From: Trametopsis cervina
Taxonomy: Eukaryota > Basidiomycota > Agaricomycetes > Polyporales > Irpicaceae
DNA length: 64,000 nt
Direction of reading: 5' to 3'
Assembly (NCBI GenBank): GCA_022385755.1
Contig: MU278380.1
Span: 142,650 to 206,649 of the forward strand
Positions 25,601 to 35,048 of the stretch are shown here, in pieces. Position 1 is the stretch's first letter, and every line of letters starts with the position of its first letter. The notes below the pieces were generated by a model, which saw nothing but the letters and a program-made list of their open reading frames with translations, did no database searches and had not been told where the DNA came from. A program made the position numbers and the translations under genes.

Positions 25601-26179
25601 AGCGTCTTAGCGTTGCCGAATGAATCGAGGAGGGGGAGAAGCGAGCGTATCTGGTCTGCTATTTTGACCTCCTTTTTGGAGTGCGCGGAAAGCCTAAGCA
25701 CTTGACTGAGGAGGAGTTGCGAGCTCGATGTCTTCCCAGAGCCGGTGATGCCTCTGTAAGGGACGTCAGACAGAACGCCACCAGTTCACTAAGCAAACCA
25801 CTTGCCTGAATATCACTGATTGAGACTCGTTCCGCCTGCGCATAACAAGATACATTCTTCCAGCAAGGTCATAAATATGGGGAGGTAATGGGGGAGGTGC
25901 TCCGGGAAGAGGGAGACTTGTGTCCTTGTAAGATCGTTCTTCATACTCTCGCGCACTAAGATCGTTGACATTGGAAAGTGTTTTGTAAGGATTGACGACT
26001 ATGTAGTTGGTGGCACCGATTCTAGAGTATGAGAGGTCCTGACGAAAACGTGCTTGCAGAACGGAGAGAACAGTGTCGTCTGAGGGATGTACCGTCGCAG
26101 ACGTCGATGAAGAGACCAGGTCGACAAGGTCGCCTGATTGTATGGCTTGTGACTGCGAACTAGGGGGAACGGCCGCCAT
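19642..26179 (-). CDS. Class V-type chitin synthase with myosin motor-like head
   Basis: This enzyme polymerises UDP-GlcNAc into chitin at the plasma membrane; the myosin-like head is thought to tether vesicles to actin. Order from the N-terminus: a myosin motor-like domain (start 26179, about residues 1-720), with P-loop [11 protein letters not shown] formed across the intron near 25760 and [14 protein letters not shown] near 25600; two helices near 23370-23240; a cytochrome b5-like domain near 23190-22990 ([15 protein letters not shown]); a catalytic GT2 domain with [18 protein letters not shown] (22255), the VDADT metal site (21770), LGEDRYLT (21330) and the product-binding QRRRW (21190); several helices; and a C-terminal DEK-like domain near 19850-19645. 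The protein is about 1,900 residues, normal for the class. All catalytic motifs are intact. The P-loop differs from the usual myosin GESGAGKT (Ile-Thr for Glu-Ser). Confidence 0.95.
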
Positions 26180-26452
26180 AGCCAGGGAAAGAAAGCGAGT
26201 ACGTCGCTCGGCGCAGCGAGCGGAAGATGATGACCAGGTGAGAAATGTAGGAGCCAGAAACCGCCAGAAGCGTGACGCTTTGGCAAGGTAACAAACAATT
26301 TGTTACGTCGCAAGTAAAACCAAATGATACTGCAGCGCCTTATGAGAGTTCTCACGTGTACCGTTATGCGTTCGGGTAACCCACCACCATGTGAACTTGC
26401 TTTCGCGCAGCAACATCGACCACAGTTCACGAGCACTACTCGTGTGTAACGC
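26180..26452. promoter_or_regulatory. Divergent promoter, chitin synthase / SSN3
   Basis: The two start codons are 273 bp apart on opposite strands, so regulatory sites are probably shared. I see no clear TATA box. Confidence 0.4.
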
Positions 26453-28238
26453 ATGCTCGAAGATCTCTCCGTGAATATGCCTCTTTCTCAGGATCCGATG
26501 CGATACTACCGAGCGAAACGGGACAGTGCGAGGCCTCGGGTCGGCGACAAGTACTCTATTATAGGCTTCATCTCGTCCGGGACCTACGGCAGGGTATACA
26601 AAGCGAAGAGCAAGGAAGCAGATGGCCGGGTACACGCCATAAAGAAATTCAAGCCAGACAAAGAGGGTGATGTTGTCACATATACCGGCATCAGTCAGAG
26701 TGCCATACGCGAGATCGCAGTAAGTGCACCGTCCGTTTCGGAATGCCTGGCTCTGCTGTCAGTATACAGCAATTCTTCGCGAAATTAAGTTTCACGGGCA
26801 ACATCAGCTGGAAGGCCGCATTGCGCCCCACTGGTACCCAAAATATCATATCTTGTACACAGCATTTATGGTCTTGGAAGCCCGATATACCACGCACTTG
26901 ATGAAGTCCACTGCTTCTCTGTCTCGTTTGTTGTCTATTTAATGTTGCAATATCTGATTATTGTCAAGTTGAACAGAGAGATCTCGCACGAGAATGTTGT
27001 TGCTCTGAAAGAGGTTATCCTCGAAGATAAATCAATTTACATGGTGTTTGAATACGCTGAGCATGACTTTCTTGTACGACAACCTCTTCCAGAGCAGATA
27101 GTTCTAACATTAATCTTCGAGTTAGCAAGTTATTCACTTCCATTCTCAAACCCTGCGATTGCCGATCTCTCCACCGACTTTAAAGTCGCTCACTTTCCAG
27201 CTCCTGAACGGCCTCCTATATCTCCATGATGCTCATATCATCCACCGCGATTTGAAACCTGCTAACATTCTCATCACTTCCGCCGGTGTCGTGAAGATTG
27301 GCGACCTCGGTCTTGCTCGACTGACTTACCAGCCTCTCCAACCACTGTTTGCTGGTGACAAGGTGGTCGTGACCATATGGTATCGAGCACCGGAACTTCT
27401 TCTTGGTGCAAAACACTACAATAAAGCTGTGGATATTTGGGCCGTAGGCTGTGTAATCGCCGAGCTCGCCAGCTTACGTCCCATTTTTAAGGGCGAAGAG
27501 GCAAAGCTTGACTCTAAGAAGAATGTGCCGTTCCAGAGGGACCAAATGCTGAAAATATTCGACGTCTTGGGTACCCCCGATGGTAAGTTGAAATTCTGTC
27601 CTTTTGCGTTACTCGACCGCCTGCGGCTAGTATGTAGCTCCGTCCTTACATCTTATGCCGACCTATAGAGCAGGATTGGCCAAGTGTCAAAGACATGCCT
27701 GAATACCAGAACATGATTCGACTGGATAAGTAAGTATGCTATGTTTGCAGTACCACTATCGCTAATAGCGCTATCCAGAGCCGTTAATCGACTGCATGAG
27801 TGGTGTAGTTCAAAAATGAAGTCACAGCAGGGCTATGACTTCTTGAAACATGCCTTCGCTTATGATCCAGACAAGCGTTTCACAGCCCGGGACGCCCTCA
27901 AACACAAGTGGTTCCAGGAGGAACCGGTTCCCACGGCAAAGTAAGTAGGGGCGGTGTTACCGAAGGGCAATGCTGAGGCATATACTACCAGTGCATTCCA
28001 AACTATTTCGCCCCAACAACTACCGCCGCACCGACGAATCACTCAGGACGATGCTCCGTCCATGATGCCATTGCCTACTGCCAATACACACGCACAAGCC
28101 GCGGCACAGGTCCAAGCACAAGCGCAGGCTCAGCTTACTGCGCTCAGTCATACCCAGTCGCACTCAGCGAAGGGAAGCGCTGCGAGCTTTGGGAGTAACA
28201 ATGGTGGACCTGCACGGAAGAAGTCGAGACTGGGATAA
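26453..28238 (+). CDS. SSN3: Mediator cyclin-dependent kinase CDK8 (SSN3/SRB10)
   Basis: This is the kinase of the Mediator CDK8 module, with cyclin C, MED12 and MED13, and regulates Pol II transcription in the nucleus. The glycine loop is [12 protein letters not shown] and the lysine lies in HAIKKFK. The C-helix is SQSAIREI, the CDK8-type variant of PSTAIRE. The catalytic loop is [11 protein letters not shown]. The magnesium motif reads DLG instead of DFG, as expected in CDK8. The activation segment ends [14 protein letters not shown], with no T-loop phosphothreonine as in the family. [13 protein letters not shown] closes the kinase domain. The C-terminal tail is Gln/Ala-rich and ends ARKKSRLG, likely a nuclear signal. 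The protein is about 430 residues. The first intron (about 26720-26969) is 250 nt, far longer than the 50-60 nt norm here. HDFL joins [10 protein letters not shown] across a further intron. Confidence 0.95.
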
Positions 28239-28346
28239 CGTGCAATCATATATTAGGCGTACCATCCCTTGAAACATGAAGTCAAGCATTATCGTGTATG
28301 TATTAGAATATACAAATTACATTGTTCCAACATAATCGTCTTGAGG

Positions 28347-29625
28347 TTACAGCTTGCTGCGGATAGGTACGCGCTTCGGAATACCTGGTAAAGCATGCAC
28401 GTCCGGAATCTTCTTCGGGTCAAGTCCTTCCTTGATCTGCGCTTCAATCAGGACCTTGCTATGTGACATGGCATATGCAAGTCGCTGCTCATTAGACCAC
28501 TGATTTGGAGAATAAAGCTCATAATCAGGCTCTTGGTCGTAGCCTATCGTCGCTACACGGATCAGGATTGCTCTGTAATGCAGATGAGATGGTTGTCCTG
28601 ATAGGAGACTGATAACGTACGATGTAAGACCGTATATTGGTTTTGTACCCCCCGCTTCCCGCCCAGTAAGAAACCGATGCATTCGGTATGTTCCAGGGAG
28701 CCCCGTCCAGTCCTTAGTGTCGTGGTAGGTGTGGTATTCAAATTCAATCATGGCCGGGTCAGTCGAAGTTGTCTCAGTCCTTAAAAGGGACAGGAGAGGA
28801 TGAGAGAAGAGCAGGGTCACCTCTGCCTTGTTGAGGATAGGCTACAATGTATGTCAGCCCTCGATGTGGAACATCTGAATTCGTAACAAACCCGGATTGT
28901 ATGGTCAAGAACCAACACTACAACTCTTCCAGAGAGCTTAGCAGCGTAATATAAACATAAGAAGACAACTTACGGCGTGACGGCGAGCGTATTCCCTGCC
29001 ACAAAAGGCTCCATTATACAGAGGAGCGGCACTTTTCGCTTGTCCGTAGGGAGCCCGATCTGCAACGGCGGTAAATGACGGCACAGCTGCGTGAACAAGT
29101 TGTGTACCTCTTCGTATGCCTCGCGGCGCTAAGCATGTCAGCTCGTCAGTTTTGAATACAGACATGGAATGACACATCTTACCGCCGTCCATTCGATGTT
29201 TCGGTCGTTTGGCTCACGCTTTCCGCCGGGCAGCGACGTGTCTCCAGAATAACTTCTCAGATTCGAGGAACGTCTGCATACAACATATATTCAGTACTTG
29301 ATGTATAGAAAACAACGGGGCGTACTGGCTGAGAAGGACGTATAGGTCTCCCGATCGTCCCACGAACAACGCGACCAGAACCGCGGCTTGTCTGGACTTG
29401 GGAAAAGACATCCTAGGTTTTTGAGGTGTGTATTGAGCCAGGTTGTGCAAGCATCTAAACTAGCTTAGCAGATCCACGTTCTTCATGAAGGATGATTTCT
29501 TACTTGCGTGATTCTGGCTTCAGAGGAGGGAGCGGTGCCTTGTCCAGCTTAAAGCGTGGTCTCGGTCGGTGGAATTCAAGTAGGTTCCCCGCTCTTCTTG
29601 CAGGTCTGACAGATCTTGAAGGCAT
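28347..29625 (-). CDS. Nudix hydrolase, peroxisomal CoA-diphosphatase type (PCD1-like)
   Basis: This is a predicted metal-dependent pyrophosphatase; relatives split CoA and its oxidised forms, usually in peroxisomes. Exon 1 (start 29625) encodes MPSRSVRPARRAGNLLEF. The next gives FPKSRQAAVLVALFVGR.GDLYVLLS, then YSGDTSLPGGKREPNDRN. The Nudix helix REAYEEIGLP is assembled across two introns near 29160-29060. KRKVPLLCIMEPFVAG follows, then the terminal exon (about 28850-28347), which ends VPIRSKL. The final SKL is a textbook type 1 peroxisomal targeting signal, supporting a peroxisomal location. About 340 residues in six or so exons. The exact substrate is inferred from the family. Confidence 0.88.
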
Positions 29626-30011
29626 TCTTGGCGAAGCTGTATTTGTAGTGTTATATCTCAACGAGTGGAAGTATGAGAGTTCAGGGTTGCCAGTATTAGT
29701 TCTACTCCCCGGCTTGTGTCATGCATGTGAAACTATCTGCAAAGCCGCTCAGCTAGCGGGAAACATGAGCCAAACGCATCATCGGAGTGTACAACGAGCT
29801 CACACGCAAACGGTCTTCTTACTGTTAGATAGTGAAGTCTGAAAGTAACCACTGCTGGACCGAGAAGTTCACGATTTCACGACGTCCATGTTCAAGCTGG
29901 TGTAGGCAAGTGGCGCCAATCAGGTCACCCAAATGATCGAAGCCGGCGCCAGCTGCCAGTCGTAACAAGTGCTGCGAAGTTGCCCACTGTCAATCATGTC
30001 CCAGCAGCAAC
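29626..30011. promoter_or_regulatory. Divergent promoter, Nudix hydrolase / glycosyltransferase
   Basis: This 386 bp lies between the opposed start codons. An ORF on the plus strand (29492-29842) overlaps Nudix exons and is a shadow. No clear core element was seen. Confidence 0.4.
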
Positions 30012-31562
30012 ATGAAGTCCTACCTCACCACGTCTCCGTGGATTGTACTTCTGGGACTGAGTATTCTTATTATTAACCTACTGCCGCAGAAGATCCGACC
30101 CATAACGCCAGCTGTCCTCATATATTCCCTCGAAGATGCGCCCGTCCCTATACTACTCTCACCGTTTCTGACGCCACATTGGGCAGCTGCAGTAGCAAGG
30201 CTGTTGCAGCTCGTCTGGCTCGCCATACAGCCCCCTTCACCTAGGCTATCTTTACCGTACTTCATACAGCTGTATCCAGTCCTTCTCGCAGCACGGGCGG
30301 GTGCAGGCTTCGTTCTTGGACGGTCGGTGGGATGGCAATATCCGTCGTTATTCAGCCATTCCGCAGTATACGAGCCGGTCGCAGGCTTTGGGCCCATTTT
30401 ACTGGGTGCGCTTCTGTTCGACGAACCGCCTACTTTAGGGAAGCGACAGCTGCTCACCCGCCTCGCGGTTGTGTTCGTATTTGTCCTGCTGGACAGGATG
30501 CCATGGGGCTATATGTGCGGGGCTGCAATCGCGGGACTTCATCGCTTATTCTACGCCTTCTTCCATGGGAGCAAGTATACCGTCCTGCCATCTCATACAA
30601 GCTCTCCAGAAGCCGGAAACACGAGTCATAATAATCCCCCGCTCGCCAAGAGGCAGATATTCCTCATATCTGTCACCGCCATAACTTTCACAGGCATCGC
30701 AGGAAACCTAGAAGGACTGTTCACATACCTTTTCCCTATCTCGCTGTCTCAGCCGGCAGACGTTCACATTATCATGCTCACAGTCCCTCGCACGCGCGAT
30801 CTCACCTCGGACGTGATGATCGAGAGCATTCAGTCATACGTCGAGCCATGGCGTACGCGTACAGACTCGTCTCTCACCGTATTCGCACATTTGGGCCCGG
30901 ACGGAGAACATGTTGCCTTTGACCGCGCGAAGGCGTTCTTCCTCACCAGCGCGGACGCGCAGACCAGAACCCTTCCTCTGACATTTTACACCGAACCGCC
31001 GCAAGCGACTCCTATCATGAACCACCATGCCCATTTAGCAGATGCAGTACGATACGCTAACACTGTGGGGCGCGAATGGACCATGTTCGTCGAGGACGAC
31101 TTCGCGCTATGCGGGCAGTGGGGCTGGGAGAACTTCATGAAGGTGATGGCCAGACTCAACGAGGGCAGGAAGCTGAATGGCGCATTTATCGGGACGGGTG
31201 GAAGGTGAACGAACTTCCCGTGTCAAAATGACTGATACTGATACGCGATATTTTCCAGTGGTCTGGTCTTTCACCGGTCTCTCCTACCGGCCCTCGAGCA
31301 CATGCTCTCGGTAATCACAGCGCTGGACTCGGAACACGCCACTCACTCGCCTATGCCCGCAGACGTGCTGTTGCAGCAGTGTCTCAGCGGAGAGCTGTTG
31401 TTCTGTCCCAACGATGGATATGTGATCAGTAGTCGGATGCTTATGGGCCATCGCGGCGGGAAGCTGAGCACGGGAAACCGGATATACGATGATGGGAAAT
31501 GGGCATGCGGATGGAGGCATCCTCAACATGGGAATAAGGGTGCCGAAGTTGTCGTATCTTAA
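30012..31562 (+). CDS. Multi-membrane protein with luminal glycosyltransferase-like domain
   Basis: I read two exons (30012-31207 and about 31259-31562). The N-terminal 230 residues contain several hydrophobic segments, including WIVLLGLSILIINLL, LAVVFVFVLLDRMPWG and IFLISVTAITFTGIAG. The second half is soluble: VHIIMLTVPRTRD, IESIQSYVEPWR, then WTMFVEDDFALCGQWGW. The EDD core resembles the metal-binding DXD site of GT-A glycosyltransferases, and ADVLLQQCLSG in exon 2 fits an acceptor-side helix. About 500 residues. I expect a Golgi or ER enzyme, but donor, acceptor and family number cannot be named from sequence. Only one intron, unlike its neighbours. Confidence 0.7.
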
Positions 31563-31751
31563 GGCGGGACATGTATGTATATCTAGGAGCGGTTTTGATG
31601 CTAAAATTGGACTATTTCATTTCCTAAATTCCTCGTGGATACATTTGAGTGCCCCATTCTCTGTGGTCTATGAATAAATGTTTTCAGCTTTGGACAACTG
31701 CATACGGAAGGAAGGTGTTATGCGTGTGGAGAACTACGTAGACTGGCTCAA

Positions 31752-33092
31752 CTAAACCACAAGCACTTGGTACGCATTCCAGTGAACGAGCGAAATCTGA
31801 AAGGATGAATGGAAACGGTCCCTCATGTCATCACCGAGGGAGTTTTGGTCAATCCATCTCACGATCTCTTGAGGGTATGAGTCGCGGAATGAATGGTTCG
31901 AAACAAGCAGGAAGCTGAGTCTGGCAAAAGTTGGATCATGGTGACGAACCACGACCATGTCCACGACATGCTGCCAGCGTATTACTTCGTCCAAGGTGTT
32001 CAGAAAGCGATCCTGATCAGTATCCGAGTCCCCAGCCAAAAGGCGTTCCTGAAATGCAATCACCACACGAACATCGGACAGTGCACCATTGGCTGGGACA
32101 GTGTCGAGCATGTTCACAATACTGAATATAGTTTCCCTCTCGAGAGTGGGATCCAACAGTCCAGCACTGCCAAACATCCGGGCAGAATCCCAGTCGAGCC
32201 CACTGACAACATCAATCTTCACAGATATGTCACGAAGGTTGTAGCAGTGTGATAGATCGAATGGGAGCCCGAAGTCAGCTGGGAACGGGCCAAAAGTGAC
32301 AGAGCCGAGTGTGTGCCCTACCACCCGGATGATATTGACAACTTGACCGAAGAAGTAAGTAGCACGTTCTTCGATTGTTTCGCCAGTATCTGAGTCCTCT
32401 GAGCTATCGGGGCATATGTCGAAGGGCTGAACATTGCAGCGAAGGATTCCAGACATGGCTTCAGAAGACAGTTTTGGCTCTGAGTGCCCCTTCTGCTGGA
32501 GCGCATAGCTCTGTGTTGCGGCTAGCGGCATGTCAACATGGAGGATCGAGAAGTCGGCAAAGAGAGCAAAGAACTCGGTGAGAGCTGCGGGGGGCACTTT
32601 CGTGAACTCGTTCAAGATAAGTTGATCAAGTATCTTTCGTGTCGGTAAAGCGGGTGATGTGGAGGTTTCACTTGCCACGAGTGACACATTAGACAGTTTC
32701 AGGATGCGAAGGTAGGGGGTAAGGTCCATGATATCACAGAGATTAGATATGTTCAATACGATGGTGTCGGCGTGGCGGTGGGATGAACGCGGTGCTATGC
32801 TCAGCTCAAGCTCTTCAACAGAGACGCAGATTCTTGGATTGCCCCGCAGAAATTGAATAAAGTCAGCGAAGGACTTCTTGTGGCGTCTTGCCCCCCGCCG
32901 AGTGCCGCTGCAGCGCAGACGTCGAAAGAGAAGTGGGCATGCAACGAAACGCCAGACTCGAGAGACCAACGCACAGCTGGACAGAGTGGCAGGGGAATCT
33001 CGCAAGTTGTCGAGAATAAGGTCGACCACGTCGGCTGGGAACTCTTTGGTTGGAAGGACAGCCTCGATGTGCTGGTCGGAAGATCCAGACAT
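31752..33092 (-). CDS. F-box protein (copy 1 of tandem pair)
   Basis: Predicted substrate receptor of an SCF ubiquitin ligase. An F-box lies at residues about 16-60 (FPADVVDLILDNL, SCALVSRVWRFVACPLLFRRL) and would bind Skp1. The rest (about 385 residues) is leucine-patterned but without a clear LRR or WD repeat. It shares with the next gene the block DFIQFL..NPR and GPFPADF..PFDLSHC..L..ISVKI, so the two are paralogues. 446 residues in one exon, which is unusual in this intron-dense window. Targets unknown. Confidence 0.8.
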   Translation of the reverse strand: MSGSSDQHIEAVLPTKEFPADVVDLILDNLRDSPATLSSCALVSRVWRFVACPLLFRRLRCSGTRRGARRHKKSFADFIQFLRGNPRICVSVEELELSIAPRSSHRHADTIVLNISNLCDIMDLTPYLRILKLSNVSLVASETSTSPALPTRKILDQLILNEFTKVPPAALTEFFALFADFSILHVDMPLAATQSYALQQKGHSEPKLSSEAMSGILRCNVQPFDICPDSSEDSDTGETIEERATYFFGQVVNIIRVVGHTLGSVTFGPFPADFGLPFDLSHCYNLRDISVKIDVVSGLDWDSARMFGSAGLLDPTLERETIFSIVNMLDTVPANGALSDVRVVIAFQERLLAGDSDTDQDRFLNTLDEVIRWQHVVDMVVVRHHDPTFARLSFLLVSNHSFRDSYPQEIVRWIDQNSLGDDMRDRFHSSFQISLVHWNAYQVLVV

Positions 33093-33399
33093 TTGATCGT
33101 GAACTATGAAGGTCGTTGCGTCAGAAATGTATATTCAACTGAGCTATCACAATCGCACTGGGCAAACCTTCAATAGATGATGCAGCTGGGAGGAAGTGAA
33201 AGACCGTTAGCGATCGCACGAACTGACAACTGCAACAAACCCTTTTGCAACCCGGCGTTCGAATATGACAGTACTCAATACCGAGCACTGCAACACTGTG
33301 ATAATACAACATGTGTGTCTGATACATTCCGTAAAGACTATAACGTCAATAAAGAAGATCAGAGAATATAAGTAAGGCTAATACCAGAGGCTATTTATA
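33093..33399. other. Spacer between the two F-box genes
   Basis: This 307 bp AT-richer interval holds the promoter of the left F-box gene and the 3' end of the right one. No element recognised. Confidence 0.5.
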
Positions 33400-34731
33400 T
33401 CAGAAAGTCTCCAAGTTTATACCTGAAGTCTCAATACTAGTATACGAATCCCAATCCATTACCTTAACTTTAAAAACATTCTGAATAAAAACTCTCTCGT
33501 CTGCGGTACGCCGCAACTCAGAGAGAAACATGTCCGTAACGCTCTGCTTAATATCATCTGCGATAGCATCAGGCTCTTCGATTACACTACTAAAGGCCAG
33601 AGCCATACACAGGTTGTTCAGTTGCGGATTCGCCGTGAGGATGTCGGATAGCCAGTCCCACTCGACAGTTTGCACCATGTCAATCGGAAACTCATCTTCG
33701 GGGTCGGAATCCTCGCTTTCGACAGGAGCCGGGGCCGGGGTGGCTTCGCCCTCGAAAGCTATGATGATGCTTATACTGGTTACATTCTTCGGTAGCACCT
33801 TAAGAACGTCGGCTACACTCGGCATAGCGACGGCGTTGAGATCTGGGTCAAGAATACTGTGGTCTTCAATAAGCTCGCAAGTGGTGTGGATCTTGACGAA
33901 TAGACGGGTTAAGCTTAAGCATCCCGAGAGATCAAGCGATAGCTGGAAGTCACTGGGGAAAGGGCCGAGACAGATGGAGTAAAACCCTGGCCCAACGAGG
34001 CTGAAGATGCGATTAATAGTGCGGAATGCGACCACTGCGGGCAGCTCGTGGACCTCGCCGTCTGAGTCCGGATTCTCCAGTTCCTCGCCAGTTTGGTGCC
34101 GATCGAAGTGTTCGACGCTATAACGAAGGGTGCCGGAGAAACCCTCCGGCCCATTCGAAGGCAGCTCGAGAGGAATCTTCCGGGGATTGTAGTTGGTGAG
34201 GACTCCTGGCATATCCACATGAAAGGCTGCAAAATGCTGAAACAGATAGAGGAGTTGTGCAACAGAGTCGGGCAAAACCCTCGCGTGTTCGCTGATGACT
34301 AGTTCGTCAAGCCGTCTCCGAGGCCAGAAAGTCGTGATTCTCGGAGAATCGGTCGCGTTCACCCAGAGGTCCACGATATTAAGATAGCGGAGGTTTGGAA
34401 CAAACTTAAGTATGTATTGGAGGTGATATGGCGATAGGCGAGTGTCATTGCCTTCCTTAGAGCCCAGGTACAGCTCTACGACCCAGATTCTGGCCCGTGG
34501 GGTGTCCTCAAGAAACTGGATGAAATCCAGGAACGATTTATCGGCCTTGTAGCTGAAGTGCACAGTTCGGAAGCGGCAGGGGTATGAGACATAAGACCAC
34601 ATTCGAGAGACCAAAGAGCAGCTGGCCCGTGTAGATTCCGCATCCGTCAAGTATTCCAGGATGACTTGCACCACATCAGCCGGGATCGGTTCTCTCGGCT
34701 GCGGGCCATTCGGAAGATCTGGGTCGGCCAT
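33400..34731 (-). CDS. F-box protein (copy 2 of tandem pair)
   Basis: Paralogue of the gene to its left, same strand and same size class (443 residues, single exon). The F-box is at residues about 16-58 (IPADVVQVILEYL, ASCSLVSRMWSYVSYPCRFRTV). The shared body motifs are DFIQFLEDTPR, LGPFPSDF..SLDLSGC..L..LFVKI. An acidic low-complexity insert (PAPAPVESEDSDPEDEFP) near residue 335 is absent from copy 1. It is a predicted SCF adaptor with unknown target. The pair arose by an old local duplication, as identity is now restricted to short blocks. Confidence 0.8.
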   Translation of the reverse strand: MADPDLPNGPQPREPIPADVVQVILEYLTDAESTRASCSLVSRMWSYVSYPCRFRTVHFSYKADKSFLDFIQFLEDTPRARIWVVELYLGSKEGNDTRLSPYHLQYILKFVPNLRYLNIVDLWVNATDSPRITTFWPRRRLDELVISEHARVLPDSVAQLLYLFQHFAAFHVDMPGVLTNYNPRKIPLELPSNGPEGFSGTLRYSVEHFDRHQTGEELENPDSDGEVHELPAVVAFRTINRIFSLVGPGFYSICLGPFPSDFQLSLDLSGCLSLTRLFVKIHTTCELIEDHSILDPDLNAVAMPSVADVLKVLPKNVTSISIIIAFEGEATPAPAPVESEDSDPEDEFPIDMVQTVEWDWLSDILTANPQLNNLCMALAFSSVIEEPDAIADDIKQSVTDMFLSELRRTADERVFIQNVFKVKVMDWDSYTSIETSGINLETF

Positions 34732-35048
34732 CGTTAAAATAAAAACCTATTTTGTGGTCAGCAAAACAATTCATGGGGTCGATAGGAACCGACCTTTACA
34801 CTCGAAGTCGAAGTTCAAGCAGGATAGAGAAGGAAGGAGATGATCATGATTGTATAGTACAGAATCAGACGCCGCCGTCACCCGAGGTGTGACGACATTG
34901 CATACCGCCGCATTTCTCTGTCACGTCCGCGATGCCTTGCTTGTGATTTCCCGGCCCCCACCAACCCGCAAGTTCTGGGGCAACGCTCTGACGAAAGAGT
35001 TACCAAGTACACAAGCTCGTCCATGACCGCACACAGAGGATAACAACC
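34732..35048. promoter_or_regulatory. Divergent promoter, F-box / TMEM135-like
   Basis: The start codons are 317 bp apart on opposite strands. No clear TATA box was seen. Confidence 0.35.
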
